From Shewanella gelidii (GTDB taxonomy: Bacteria; Pseudomonadota; Gammaproteobacteria; Enterobacterales; Shewanellaceae), in assembly GCF_014647855.1 (NCBI RefSeq), contig NZ_BMPZ01000003.1, forward strand, positions 372,001-436,000: 64,000 nt of DNA. The letters run 5' to 3'. The notes beneath the pieces were generated by a model. That model searched no databases. It saw nothing but the letters and a program-made list of their open reading frames with translations, and was not told the origin of the DNA. The translations under genes and the position numbers were made by a program. Below are positions 55,363-64,000 of the stretch, piece after piece (the stretch's first letter is position 1; each line of letters opens with the position of its first letter).

Positions 55363-58300
55363 TTGGCCATGGGAGTGAATTTGAAGCAAACGATGTTCAA
55401 AGGATTATCAAGGTTCCTTTTCAGCTTTCTTCTTTTATTCTGCACTCATGCAGGGGCTATTTCAGCTGAACCCACCAGTCACGACGCACCACCACTTAAG
55501 TTTGAACACTTAGATACCCGTTTAGGGCTCAACCAAAATACAATCACCAAACTGTTTATTGACCAAGCTGGATTACTATGGGTCGGCACGCAAGATGGCT
55601 TACACAGCTATAACGGCAAGTATTTCCATGTGTTTAATCACAATGCAAAGGACCAAACCAGTCTGTCAGAGGGCTTCATCACCGATATAGCCCAAGATGA
55701 AAATGGTGCTTTATGGGTTGGCACTTTTAATCAAGGATTGAATCGACTTGATTTAAAAACCGGAAAGGTGACCCGCTTTGTCAAAGAAAATGGTTTAGAA
55801 GATCTGCGAGTAAACCGATTAACCGTTGTTGGCGATACGGTATGGATTGGCACAAAAAGTGGCCTTTATACATTGTCGTCTCGACGCAATGTCATCCAAA
55901 AAGTCGAGCTTGGCAATCGAACCAAACCGAATGTAACCAGTTTACGGCGCGTAGGTAATGACTACATTGTCATTGGCACCGAAGCCAGCGGCGTATTCGC
56001 CATTGATACCGACACCATCAGCCGCTTAAACTTACCGCAATCTTTGCGAGTCAATCAAATTCGCGACGCAGGTAACAACCAAATATATCTTTCTTTAGCT
56101 AACCAACTTTGGAAGTATGATATTGGGAGTCGTCATGGTGAAATGGTTTGGCAGCGAAAGCCCAAGCGAAATACCACACACACAATCAGTGATTTCGTAA
56201 TCGGTAAAGAAGGGGTGATCTGGCTGGTCGGTCCTAATGCAGGCTTAGTGCAACTTCTTCCCAATACCAACACCTCGACAAACGCTCAGGAACAGATAAA
56301 GGCCTACGCCTACCGCCATGACCCGCTGATTAAAGGCTCTGTCGTTGATAACAATATCCAAAGACTCTTACTCGATGACAATGGCACTTTATGGTTAGGT
56401 ACCAGCTATTCAGGTATCGACAAAATCAATATTGAGCGACAATATTTTAAACATATTTACGAACACCATCAGTTAAACCCTCGTCAAAGCAACAATATTC
56501 GCGCTTTATTCAGAGACAGTCGTAACACGCTCTGGATAGGGATGGATGGTGCGGGTTTAAAAAGTCTCACTCCCGGCAATGAATTTTATCAGCACTATCT
56601 TGCATACTTTTCCAATGCCGCTGGTTTAAGCCAGTCAGAAGCACAACTGCGGATCATGGATATCATTCAAGATGAGCAGCAAAACCTATGGTTTGCGAGC
56701 AGTTTAGGCTTAGGTAAATTCGATAAAGACCGCCAATTCAAATTATATCAACAAAGTGATATTCGCCCTGGTGCTATCGGTCAGGGCCTTATTCGCAGCC
56801 TTACAATTGATAGCAAAGGCCAGCTATGGATTAGTGCCGCGAGTCGCCTCTATCGCTATCAGGCCGAAACCGATGATTTTACGGAGTTCGATTTAACCCG
56901 TATCGACAACTTTAACGATATTCAAAACCAAATCATGGTCACCCGATCGCACAAGAACCAACTTTGGTTAGGGACAATGGATGGCTTGATTCGAATCGAT
57001 ATGGATACGGGTAAGGGAGAAATCCTAAATAAGGATGTAGATAATCCCAATAGCATGTTCAACAGTCGTATACGTGACATCTTATTTAATGAAGATGGCA
57101 GCATATGGCTAGCGACACATGGCGGCCTCACTCTTATGGAAAAAGAGTTATCAGGCTTTAAGTTTACCAATATTGGAACCACCCAAGGTCTACCGAGCGC
57201 GACCATTTACGCCATCTTGAAGGATGACCAAGGTAGCCTTTGGATAAGTAGTAACGCGGGCATTAGTCGCTATAACCCTCAATCAAAGCAAATCATTACT
57301 TTTAATGAATCCGAGGGGCTGCAAGGGCTCGAGTTTAACGGCAAAGTAAAAATGCAAGATGCTAATGGCGAACTTTGGTTTGGCGGTATTAATGGCATTA
57401 ACCATTTTTCGCCACAAACGATTCCAACCCACCGCACCGATAATCAACTCGCATTGACCGGATATAGCATCGCCGGTAACTATCATCGCATTTTTGATTT
57501 GCGTCAGCCTCCAGTGATTCATATGGATTACGATGAGCAAGTTGTGAGTTTTGAAATCACGTCTCTCGACTTCAGCTACACCAATAACGAACAGTTTGCG
57601 TTTCAACTTGATGGCCTAGAGCAACAATGGCATTACATAGAAAATTCAAGTGATATCACATACACCAATCTCACACCCGGCAAATACACACTAAAAGTTA
57701 GGTATGGGCTGAGAAACAACCCTCTGAGCTCGCAAGTCTTAGAAGTCCCAATCCAAGTTCATGCCCCCTTTTACCGTACGAGTTACGCATACGCTTTGTA
57801 TTCATTGCTACTGGCTTTGTTTATTCTAAAAAATGTTTTTGACAGACAAACTAAGCGTAAAATTGAGCATGAATTTGAGACCAGCATCCGAGTCTCAGAA
57901 GAGCGCCTAAAAATGGCATTGTGGGCATCAGGCGACGGTATGTGGGACTGGAAAATTCCAGAAGATCGCGTGTTTAGAACTAATGTTCAAGATGACGAAA
58001 TTTACGAAGATAATGGTGAAAGTTTAACCCGAGATATTCACCCAGAGGATAAAACTCGTGTCCAACTTGCACTGAACGATCACCTCAAGGGACGCACTCC
58101 TTTTTACGAAGCAGAATACCGAACACTCGATGACAACGAACAATGGATTTGGCTATTAGACCGCGGCAAAGTTGTTGAGCGAAACTCTCGCAAAGAACCG
58201 CTGCGAATGACCGGCACACTCAAAGACATTACAACGCGCAAGACCACAGAAAATGAACTTCGGTTATCTTCGCAAGTTTTGCATAGCATGAATGAGGCCG

Positions 58301-59937
58301 TCGTCGTCGCAGGGCTCGACTATCGCATGATTTCCGTCAATCCAGCTTTCACTTTAGTCACTGGATTTAGCGCTGATGACGTGATGAACAAACCTTTTCT
58401 TTTTCTCACACGCGGACTGCAAAATAAGACGTTTTATCAAACGATAGAAAAGCAGCTTCTTCACAACAAACGCTGGTCTGGTGAAATAACCATTCGCACC
58501 AAAGGTAAGCGCAAAATTTTGATCTGGTTGGAAATCAACCAAGTTATCGATACCAAACAGGAAGCCAGCCATTTTGTGGCAGTATTCACCGATATTACTG
58601 ACCGAAAGAAGGCCGAAGAAGACTTAAGAGTATTGGCAAGCTTTGATACGCTAACGGGCTTACCAAACCGAACTTTGTTCCAAGACCGACTGTCCCATGC
58701 GATTCACCAAGCCCATCGCTCTAAAAACGTTGTGGCTTTAATGTACCTAGATTTAGACCGCTTTAAACATATCAATGACTCAATGGGGCACCACATTGGT
58801 GATCTTCTATTAAAAGCGGTTGCGGCACGACTTAAAAACTCTGTTCGCGAAGGTGATACCGTCGCACGTCTTGGTGGAGATGAATTTACCATTATCATTG
58901 AAGGCGTCACAAAAAATAAAGTCGCCACCGTTGTGGCAGAGAAGATTGTTCGCGCCTTCCAGACCCCATTTTTGTTGGATGACAAGGTTCTAACCATCTC
59001 ACCATCAATAGGGATCAGTGTATATCCAGATGACGCGGAAGACTCTACGTCATTGACCAAGTTTGCCGATACAGCCATGTATCATGCAAAGTCTTTGGGA
59101 CGAAACAATTTCCAATTTTATACGTCAAAGCTCAATGAATATGCGGTCCGTCATGTTGAGCTTGAGGCAGGATTAAAACAAGCAATAACGCTTAATGAAT
59201 TTTCTTTGGTTTATCAGCCAAAATTCTGTGTTGCCACTGGTAAACTCACTGGATTAGAGGCACTTTTACGCTGGCATAGCAAAGAATTAGGTCATATTTC
59301 ACCTGCTGAGTTTATCCCACTTGCAGAAGAGACCGGCATGATTAACCAGATTGGTCACTGGGTTATTAACCATGCTTGCCACCAAATTGCAGAGTGGCAC
59401 GAGCAAGGTTTTACTGATCTCAATGTGGCTGTAAACCTGTCTGCCAACCAGTTGAAAATGGATATTGTATCTACCATTGAAGTCGCACTCGCCGTATCCG
59501 GGCTGCCAGCCCATGCGTTAGAGCTTGAGTTAACCGAGTCTATGATTATGAAAAAGCCACAAGATTCAGTTTCGGTGCTCAATCAGCTTAAGGGGCTTGG
59601 CTTAACTTTAGCGGTGGATGACTTTGGAACTGGCTATTCAAGTTTAAGTTATTTGAAGCGCTTCCCTATCGATACCCTAAAGATTGATAGGGAGTTTGTT
59701 GGCGATATTACTGACGATCCAGAAGATGCTGCGATTACGAGCGCCATTATCGCGCTCGCCCACAGTCTAGAACTCAATGTGGTTGCAGAAGGGGTAGAAA
59801 CCCAAGAACAGCTAAACTTCCTTGCTCAACATAAGTGCGATCAAATTCAGGGGTATTTACTGAGCAAGCCACTCAATACCAAAGATTGTGAAGCTTTCTT
59901 GTATCAACAGCAGCAACAGTCATTATCCAACGAATAA
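55363..59937 (+). CDS. Periplasmic propeller-sensor PAS-PAS-GGDEF-EAL protein
   Basis: 1524 residues. A signal peptide or anchor (12-33) is followed by repeated LWVGT..GL-type Reg_prop blades (about 50-690), a Y_Y_Y domain (about 720-795) and a membrane helix near 805-822. In the cytoplasm come two PAS domains (845-965, 966-1085), a GGDEF domain with intact GGDEF at about 1170 and REGD inhibitory site, and an EAL domain (1266-1515, EALLRW near 1297, DDFGTGYSSLSYLK). It can both make and degrade cyclic-di-GMP in principle. The periplasmic ligand is unknown. TTG at 55363 has GGAG at ideal spacing; ATG at 55369 is the alternative. Confidence 0.88.
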   Translation: MAMGVNLKQTMFKGLSRFLFSFLLLFCTHAGAISAEPTSHDAPPLKFEHLDTRLGLNQNTITKLFIDQAGLLWVGTQDGLHSYNGKYFHVFNHNAKDQTSLSEGFITDIAQDENGALWVGTFNQGLNRLDLKTGKVTRFVKENGLEDLRVNRLTVVGDTVWIGTKSGLYTLSSRRNVIQKVELGNRTKPNVTSLRRVGNDYIVIGTEASGVFAIDTDTISRLNLPQSLRVNQIRDAGNNQIYLSLANQLWKYDIGSRHGEMVWQRKPKRNTTHTISDFVIGKEGVIWLVGPNAGLVQLLPNTNTSTNAQEQIKAYAYRHDPLIKGSVVDNNIQRLLLDDNGTLWLGTSYSGIDKINIERQYFKHIYEHHQLNPRQSNNIRALFRDSRNTLWIGMDGAGLKSLTPGNEFYQHYLAYFSNAAGLSQSEAQLRIMDIIQDEQQNLWFASSLGLGKFDKDRQFKLYQQSDIRPGAIGQGLIRSLTIDSKGQLWISAASRLYRYQAETDDFTEFDLTRIDNFNDIQNQIMVTRSHKNQLWLGTMDGLIRIDMDTGKGEILNKDVDNPNSMFNSRIRDILFNEDGSIWLATHGGLTLMEKELSGFKFTNIGTTQGLPSATIYAILKDDQGSLWISSNAGISRYNPQSKQIITFNESEGLQGLEFNGKVKMQDANGELWFGGINGINHFSPQTIPTHRTDNQLALTGYSIAGNYHRIFDLRQPPVIHMDYDEQVVSFEITSLDFSYTNNEQFAFQLDGLEQQWHYIENSSDITYTNLTPGKYTLKVRYGLRNNPLSSQVLEVPIQVHAPFYRTSYAYALYSLLLALFILKNVFDRQTKRKIEHEFETSIRVSEERLKMALWASGDGMWDWKIPEDRVFRTNVQDDEIYEDNGESLTRDIHPEDKTRVQLALNDHLKGRTPFYEAEYRTLDDNEQWIWLLDRGKVVERNSRKEPLRMTGTLKDITTRKTTENELRLSSQVLHSMNEAVVVAGLDYRMISVNPAFTLVTGFSADDVMNKPFLFLTRGLQNKTFYQTIEKQLLHNKRWSGEITIRTKGKRKILIWLEINQVIDTKQEASHFVAVFTDITDRKKAEEDLRVLASFDTLTGLPNRTLFQDRLSHAIHQAHRSKNVVALMYLDLDRFKHINDSMGHHIGDLLLKAVAARLKNSVREGDTVARLGGDEFTIIIEGVTKNKVATVVAEKIVRAFQTPFLLDDKVLTISPSIGISVYPDDAEDSTSLTKFADTAMYHAKSLGRNNFQFYTSKLNEYAVRHVELEAGLKQAITLNEFSLVYQPKFCVATGKLTGLEALLRWHSKELGHISPAEFIPLAEETGMINQIGHWVINHACHQIAEWHEQGFTDLNVAVNLSANQLKMDIVSTIEVALAVSGLPAHALELELTESMIMKKPQDSVSVLNQLKGLGLTLAVDDFGTGYSSLSYLKRFPIDTLKIDREFVGDITDDPEDAAITSAIIALAHSLELNVVAEGVETQEQLNFLAQHKCDQIQGYLLSKPLNTKDCEAFLYQQQQQSLSNE

Positions 59938-59976
59938 GTGCTCAACATCTCGAGCTTACTCAAGCGAACACCCATT

Positions 59977-60002
59977 AAAAAAGGCTCCGAGGAGCCTTTT
60001 TT
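59977..60002. terminator. Bidirectional terminator between the sensor gene and ilvE
   Basis: AAAAAAGGCTCC, GA, GGAGCCTTTTTT: a perfect stem with A and T tracts both sides, between convergent genes. Confidence 0.93.
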
Positions 60003-60019
60003 ATAACCGTGCGGTTTGC

Positions 60020-61114
60020 TTATGCTTGACGCGTTCGCTCAACTTTCTTCACCCAACCTTCTGGGCCTGCCATTTTACCGTTTTGGATATCAGTATATAC
60101 CTGATAGATCCGCTGAATATGCTTGCCAACCTTGCCGTCACCTACGGTAACAACGGTATTGTCTTCAAAAATATAAGAGCCAACAGGAGAAACAACTGCT
60201 GCGGTTCCGAAACCGCCCGCCTCAACAATCTCACCAGACTGAATATCAGCAATAAATTGGTCTAACATCACTGTCTCTTGGCGGATTTCGCAGCCTAAGA
60301 TTTCCGACAGTTCCATAATCGATTTTGACGTAATAGACTGCAAAATCGTGTCCGTGAATTCAGGAATAATAATGGTGCCATCTTTCAAAACATGGAAGTG
60401 GTTCATCGCACCAACTTCTTCAATTTGAGTATTGGTTGAATCCAAATATAAAACTTGAGCAGCTCCATACTCCGCAGCAGCTTTACCTGCTCTTAGTGAA
60501 GCTGCATAGTTACCAGCCGCTTTAGAAGCGCCTGTGCCACCAGAAACCGCACGATGGAACTTCTTACTAATGAGCAAGCGAATCGCATTGTTCACACCTG
60601 CTGCATAATATGCACCACTCGGGCTAATCATCACGCAGAACGTATATTGATTGCTCGGACTCACCGATAGTCTATCTTCAGTCGCAAAAATGAAAGGACG
60701 AATGTACATACACGCCCCTTGCTGCATCGGGAACCATAAGCGGTCAACATCAATCAATGCATTTATCGCATCAAGCTGCACCTGTTCGTCCAAGTATGGA
60801 ATGCACACAATCTCTGCAGAACGATTCATTCGCTCAGCATTTTTATCAAGTCTAAAGGTATAAATTTCGCCATCATCATGCATATAGGCTTTGGCACCTT
60901 CAAAAATCGACTGCCCGTAATGCAATGACATTGCACCTGGAGCCATTTCAAAGGGGGCATACGGCACAATCCGTGGATCTTGCCACTCGCCATCGCGATA
61001 ATCCATCAAGAACATATGATCCGTTCTTAACTTACCAAAACCGACATCTCCATCTGGTTTAAATTGCTCTATGCGGCGCTCTGAATCCGGTTTTAGATTG
61101 TAAGTTATTTCCAT
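60020..61114 (-). CDS. ilvE: Branched-chain amino-acid aminotransferase
   Basis: 364 residues from ATG 61114, preceded by AAGGTGGAA; a start at 61171 would add 19 residues. Fold-type IV PLP signatures: SLHYGQSIFEGAKAY near 62, the PLP lysine in GGTGASKAAGNYAASLRAG (near 190), and EVGAMNHFHVLKDG. It transaminates the oxo acids to isoleucine, leucine and valine. It belongs to the longer IlvE class (BCAT II). Monocistronic, away from the ilvGMDA operon. Confidence 0.93.
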   Translation of the reverse strand: MEITYNLKPDSERRIEQFKPDGDVGFGKLRTDHMFLMDYRDGEWQDPRIVPYAPFEMAPGAMSLHYGQSIFEGAKAYMHDDGEIYTFRLDKNAERMNRSAEIVCIPYLDEQVQLDAINALIDVDRLWFPMQQGACMYIRPFIFATEDRLSVSPSNQYTFCVMISPSGAYYAAGVNNAIRLLISKKFHRAVSGGTGASKAAGNYAASLRAGKAAAEYGAAQVLYLDSTNTQIEEVGAMNHFHVLKDGTIIIPEFTDTILQSITSKSIMELSEILGCEIRQETVMLDQFIADIQSGEIVEAGGFGTAAVVSPVGSYIFEDNTVVTVGDGKVGKHIQRIYQVYTDIQNGKMAGPEGWVKKVERTRQA

Positions 61115-61171
61115 TGCATTCCACCTTTTTGACTGAACATGCAGATTATGGAGAGACGAAAATAATGTCAA

Positions 61172-61486
61172 GCACGACGGGGGCTATAGTCAATTTTCTC
61201 AGCAAAAAATGATGTCAACCTTACGAAACATTGGCATGCCAAAAAGCGGCAGCAACATGGATGCCCAAAAGCAATGCAGGATGAGCGAGCTATTCCATAA
61301 ACAAATGCACTGCGTCAATCGACCCTGCAGTATTTAACCAAGTTTGTAACCTGCTCTGTACAAAATTAACACCATATATACCTAAAACCTATAAAAAACG
61401 CCTTAGAAATTCCATTCAGTTATTATTCAGCGACGTTGCTCTAGTCTGAGTTCAGCCACAGAGCAGACGCTCTTTTTTACTCAAAA
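61172..61486. other. Gap between ilvE and the small OMP gene
   Basis: Holds the divergent promoters of ilvE and the outer-membrane protein gene. I see no coding frame or palindrome worth reporting. Confidence 0.4.
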
Positions 61487-61500
61487 CATTGGAGTATCTT

Positions 61501-62067
61501 ATGAAATCAAAATCACTAATTCTTGCATCGGTCATGGCTTTTTCTTTTACTGCGCCGACAATGGCATCCGATTGGTTTATTGGTGGTGCCGTGGGCACAC
61601 AAAAAGATAAATATGAAGTAAATAGCAGCCTAGAAGGCAAGTCTTCGGATAAAGAGAACGATGCGGTTTACCAAGTTCGAGCTGGTAAATACTTAAACGA
61701 TAATCACCGTGTTTACGGTACTTACAGTTACAATTCTGATGACTTTGCAACGCAACAGAGCTTTCTGATGTCTTATGATTACCTCGTCAACTTAGGCCAG
61801 AGTAATAAACTCAATTGGTTCATTGGTGCAACAGCAGGCTTAAACCACACGAGCCCTGATCACGGAGACTTGCGTAGCAAAGATGATTTTGTTTGGGGGG
61901 CACAAACAGGATTCAACTTCCAGTTAACGAAGAACATGAGTACCGAGCTAGGTTATCGTTATCTAAAACAGGACTATGGTTCATCAATAACAAATGGTAC
62001 TGAAAGTACCAAGTTTGGTCTTGATAATACCCAACAAGTCTACTTTGGTATTGACTACCGTTTCTAG
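61501..62067 (+). CDS. Small outer-membrane beta-barrel protein (OmpA-like/OmpX type)
   Basis: 188 residues from ATG 61501 after GGAG. Signal peptide ends at PTMASD. The mature protein alternates strands and turns (WFIGGAVGTQKDKYEV, YRYLKQDYG) as in eight-stranded barrels and ends in FGIDYRF with terminal Phe. No peptidoglycan-binding domain. Exact role unknown; it abuts the convergent DUF1223 gene with no spacer. Confidence 0.8.
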   Translation: MKSKSLILASVMAFSFTAPTMASDWFIGGAVGTQKDKYEVNSSLEGKSSDKENDAVYQVRAGKYLNDNHRVYGTYSYNSDDFATQQSFLMSYDYLVNLGQSNKLNWFIGATAGLNHTSPDHGDLRSKDDFVWGAQTGFNFQLTKNMSTELGYRYLKQDYGSSITNGTESTKFGLDNTQQVYFGIDYRF

Positions 62068-63036
62068 TCACTCAACGATAGCGAGAACTGGTGCGTGATT
62101 TATCGCCGCCAGTTCTGCTTTGTCTAACCAACTCGCCACCGCTTGAAGTGGTTTTCGATCAAGCTCAAACCAGATAAGCCAGGCAAGTTTTTCTTGACCC
62201 CCTTGTTCGGCATGAATGCGTTGCAGCTGATCTTTTATATCCAGCGAGAGTTGAGTTTTTAAATCAAACGCTCCCTGATTCAATGACACGTCATAAGACT
62301 GGTGATAGCGTACAGTGAAATCATGTTGTAACTGTTTATCATGATTTTCGCCACTGCGTACATAAGTGCTTAACCCTGCACTCACCAATGCCATATGAAA
62401 ACTCGCCCGCCCTTTCACGTTGGGTAAAGTAGGCTCAAAATGAGCCGCAAACACTAAGTCATCCAACTGAACAGTTAAAACTCCGGAGTCCTGAGGCGCC
62501 TGACTGAAAGTGGTACCAAAGACTCGGTTAAACCAGCCACGCCACTCTTGTCCATTTACAACAAACTGTGGAGTATAAACCTGCTTAACATTAAGTTGAT
62601 TTAAATGATCGTATTGCCTCTGACTAAATTTGCGCTGTCCATAAGGATCTTTCCATCCAATGTAGTCCCAGTAGGTCACGTGAAACGCAATTGGAAAGTA
62701 CTGCTGCCATAATTTAGGCTCTTGTTTGAACTCAGAGAGCCATGCTTCTGCGGGAGGACAAGAGCTGCAGCCCTGCGAAGTAAATAATTCAATAAAGTAG
62801 GGGCGCTTTGATGGGCTTTGAGCTGAAAAATCAAATAAACGCTGAACGCGCTCATTTGATAAATCGGTTGCCCGGGAATGACTCGCTAATTCAGTGTGAG
62901 TCGTTTTCACTGAACGATTGATGGGCTGCACTGTTTCATCACGACTTGCAAACACTTCTACACCGCTAAAACTCGCGAAACCAACAATGGCCACCACCAT
63001 CACAATGGGTGCTCCATAAAGAAATTTCTTTTTCAT
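62068..63036 (-). CDS. DUF1223 thioredoxin-like secreted protein
   Basis: 322 residues. A single N-terminal hydrophobic segment (7-29) exports or anchors it. FIELFTSQGCSSCPPAEAWLSEF near residue 85 has the CSSC-type Cys motif followed by PPAE that marks DUF1223, a thioredoxin-fold family without a defined partner. Predicted periplasmic. The stop touches the stop of the outer-membrane protein gene. Confidence 0.82.
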   Translation of the reverse strand: MKKKFLYGAPIVMVVAIVGFASFSGVEVFASRDETVQPINRSVKTTHTELASHSRATDLSNERVQRLFDFSAQSPSKRPYFIELFTSQGCSSCPPAEAWLSEFKQEPKLWQQYFPIAFHVTYWDYIGWKDPYGQRKFSQRQYDHLNQLNVKQVYTPQFVVNGQEWRGWFNRVFGTTFSQAPQDSGVLTVQLDDLVFAAHFEPTLPNVKGRASFHMALVSAGLSTYVRSGENHDKQLQHDFTVRYHQSYDVSLNQGAFDLKTQLSLDIKDQLQRIHAEQGGQEKLAWLIWFELDRKPLQAVASWLDKAELAAINHAPVLAIVE

Positions 63037-63302
63037 CCATCGTCCTCGCTAGGTCTCATAGGTAAACAGACCCGCGAAAACGGGAAAACAATTCACACGA
63101 TGGAATCCATGCATCACCTAAAGCAAAAATGGATACATTCAGGTCATTTTCGTCACGGTTTAAATCAATCTATAAGCAATTCTTAATAAAAAGCACAAAT
63201 CCGCGATTAATTTTTAGTTTTCAGAGGAATAATCGCTGTTCTTTACGGTCTATGGGCTGCTAAAATCGTTACCCCAATCCAGAAACTTTATAGGACTTCC
63301 CG

Positions 63303-63506
63303 ATGAGCCTTGAATTACTGTCCAAGCTGGAAACTAAAATCCAGGCTGCAGTTGAAACTATTGAACTGCTAAAAATGGAACTTGAAGAAGAAAAACAAAA
63401 GAGTTCACAATTGACTGAGCAGAACGATCAACTCAAACAAGAGTTAAACTCTTGGAATGAGAAAGTAACCGGACTGGTAGGTTTGCTAAATAGCGAAGTT
63501 GAATAG
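63303..63506 (+). CDS. zapB: Cell-division protein ZapB
   Basis: 67 residues, all coiled coil: [19 protein letters not shown] and then [18 protein letters not shown]. ZapB links the Z-ring through ZapA and MatP in gammaproteobacteria. Length (E. coli 81) and the N-terminal SxELLxKLE pattern agree. It has its own upstream gap and a hairpin after it. Confidence 0.88.
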   Translation: MSLELLSKLETKIQAAVETIELLKMELEEEKQKSSQLTEQNDQLKQELNSWNEKVTGLVGLLNSEVE

Positions 63507-63522
63507 CAAATCAAAGGACATC

Positions 63523-63550
63523 AGCACCTATTGCGACGCAAATAGGTGCT
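63523..63550. terminator. Hairpin between zapB and the DUF1107 gene
   Basis: AGCACCTATT, eight-base loop, AATAGGTGCT, between convergent genes. T-tracts are poor, so termination strength is uncertain. Confidence 0.5.
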
Positions 63551-63581
63551 ACCCTTCAATATCCCACTTCTACTTTTGGAA

Positions 63582-63794
63582 TTAGGCGATTTGTGCCTCT
63601 AAATTTTGCGCGGCAAGTAATTCATTTAGCTCTTGAACCACTTGTTTAATCTTTGGTTGGCTTTTTCTTGGCAGCAAAAACCGTCCTTTTTCAAACTCTA
63701 ACTTCCCTAAATCTTTGACCCAAATAACACCCGTCAAAAAAATTCTTGCGTGCTTAACAATCAGTTTAGGTGCGTATACAGGAAATACTCTCAC
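63582..63794 (-). CDS. DUF1107 (YtfK-like) small protein
   Basis: 70 residues from GTG 63794, which follows GGAGG at ideal spacing; a start at 63815 lacks one. The pattern VRVFPVYAPKLIVKHARIF then VKDLGKLEFEKGRFLLP matches E. coli YtfK, a DUF1107 protein that stimulates SpoT during phosphate or fatty-acid limitation. Function here is inferred from the family. Confidence 0.7.
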   Translation of the reverse strand: MRVFPVYAPKLIVKHARIFLTGVIWVKDLGKLEFEKGRFLLPRKSQPKIKQVVQELNELLAAQNLEAQIA

Positions 63795-63887
63795 ATGACC
63801 TCCGAACGACAACACTAGTTATAATTTTTGGTACCGTTGTTTGACATCACTTTTACCACGATAGTTTCATCATTCAGAGTTTTTTTT

Positions 63888-64000
63888 ATGAGAACTGGGA
63901 TCAGATCTCATAAGATCACAAAGCCCAATATTGCAACGAGATCAAAACCTCATAATCACAAAAAACGCAATACCAATACGCATTTGTGGCACTATCTTTG
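63888..64000 (+). CDS. Possible start of a gene leaving the window
   Basis: ATG at 63888 opens a frame with no stop to the window end (37 full codons). It is rich in Lys, Arg, His and Asn (MRTGIRSHKITKP). The upstream ribosome site is weak. Too short to identify; it could equally be chance. Confidence 0.25.
   Translation, partial: MRTGIRSHKITKPNIATRSKPHNHKKRNTNTHLWHYL

Overview
The window is chromosomal DNA from a gammaproteobacterium, most probably a Shewanella or close relative. The main reasons are an octaheme tetrathionate-reductase-type cytochrome c, a PsrABC-type sulfur-compound reductase, a persulfide-reductase-like flavoprotein with a rhodanese tail, TtrS/TtrR-like regulators, the metF/metL-metB/metJ arrangement and the order class V aminotransferase, ilvA-ilvD-ilvM-ilvG, ilvC, ilvY. 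Gene density is high. I saw no insertion sequence, prophage, CRISPR array, tRNA or rRNA. Species identity is inference from gene content.

Layout. (1) 1-3113: end of a pseudouridine synthase gene, a LOG-family protein, and a PAS-PAS-GGDEF cyclase paired with a Cys-rich CWC protein. (2) 3387-8937: methionine regulon: metF, metB-metL, metJ, each promoter region carrying tandem 8-bp MetJ boxes. (3) 9059-28596: sulfur and anaerobic-respiration region. It holds a TauE-like exporter, a TraF_2-type envelope protein, psrABC (tat-exported molybdoenzyme, ferredoxin subunit, NrfD-type anchor), small unknown genes, a DUF134/Fur-like/persulfide-reductase/thioesterase run, then monoheme cytochrome c, DUF3373 outer-membrane protein and octaheme cytochrome, a MOT1-type molybdate transporter, and a TtrS/TtrR-like two-component system. 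(4) 28717-40116: OprC/NosA-like TonB receptor, AhpC, GAF-GGDEF, RegA/RegB-like redox two-component system, PhoD-like phosphatase, PEGA-like coiled-coil protein, EamA transporter. (5) 40175-50256: class V aminotransferase and the branched-chain amino-acid genes, including a 31-codon IlvL leader and attenuator not found by length-limited ORF calling, plus ilvC/ilvY. (6) 50488-64000: GGDEL protein, ComM/YifB, two tandem PlsC-family acyltransferases, a 1524-residue propeller-PAS-GGDEF-EAL sensor, ilvE, a small outer-membrane protein, a DUF1223 protein, zapB and a DUF1107/YtfK-like gene.

How the genes fit together. The sulfur region pairs reductases for polysulfide/thiosulfate (PsrABC), persulfide (flavoprotein) and possibly tetrathionate (octaheme cytochrome) with a sensor of the tetrathionate/thiosulfate-sensing family and with molybdate uptake. 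Sulfide made this way could feed methionine synthesis encoded next door, but that link is inference. Four proteins in the window carry GGDEF-type domains, so cyclic-di-GMP signalling is well represented. Most transcription units end in clear intrinsic terminators, listed below.
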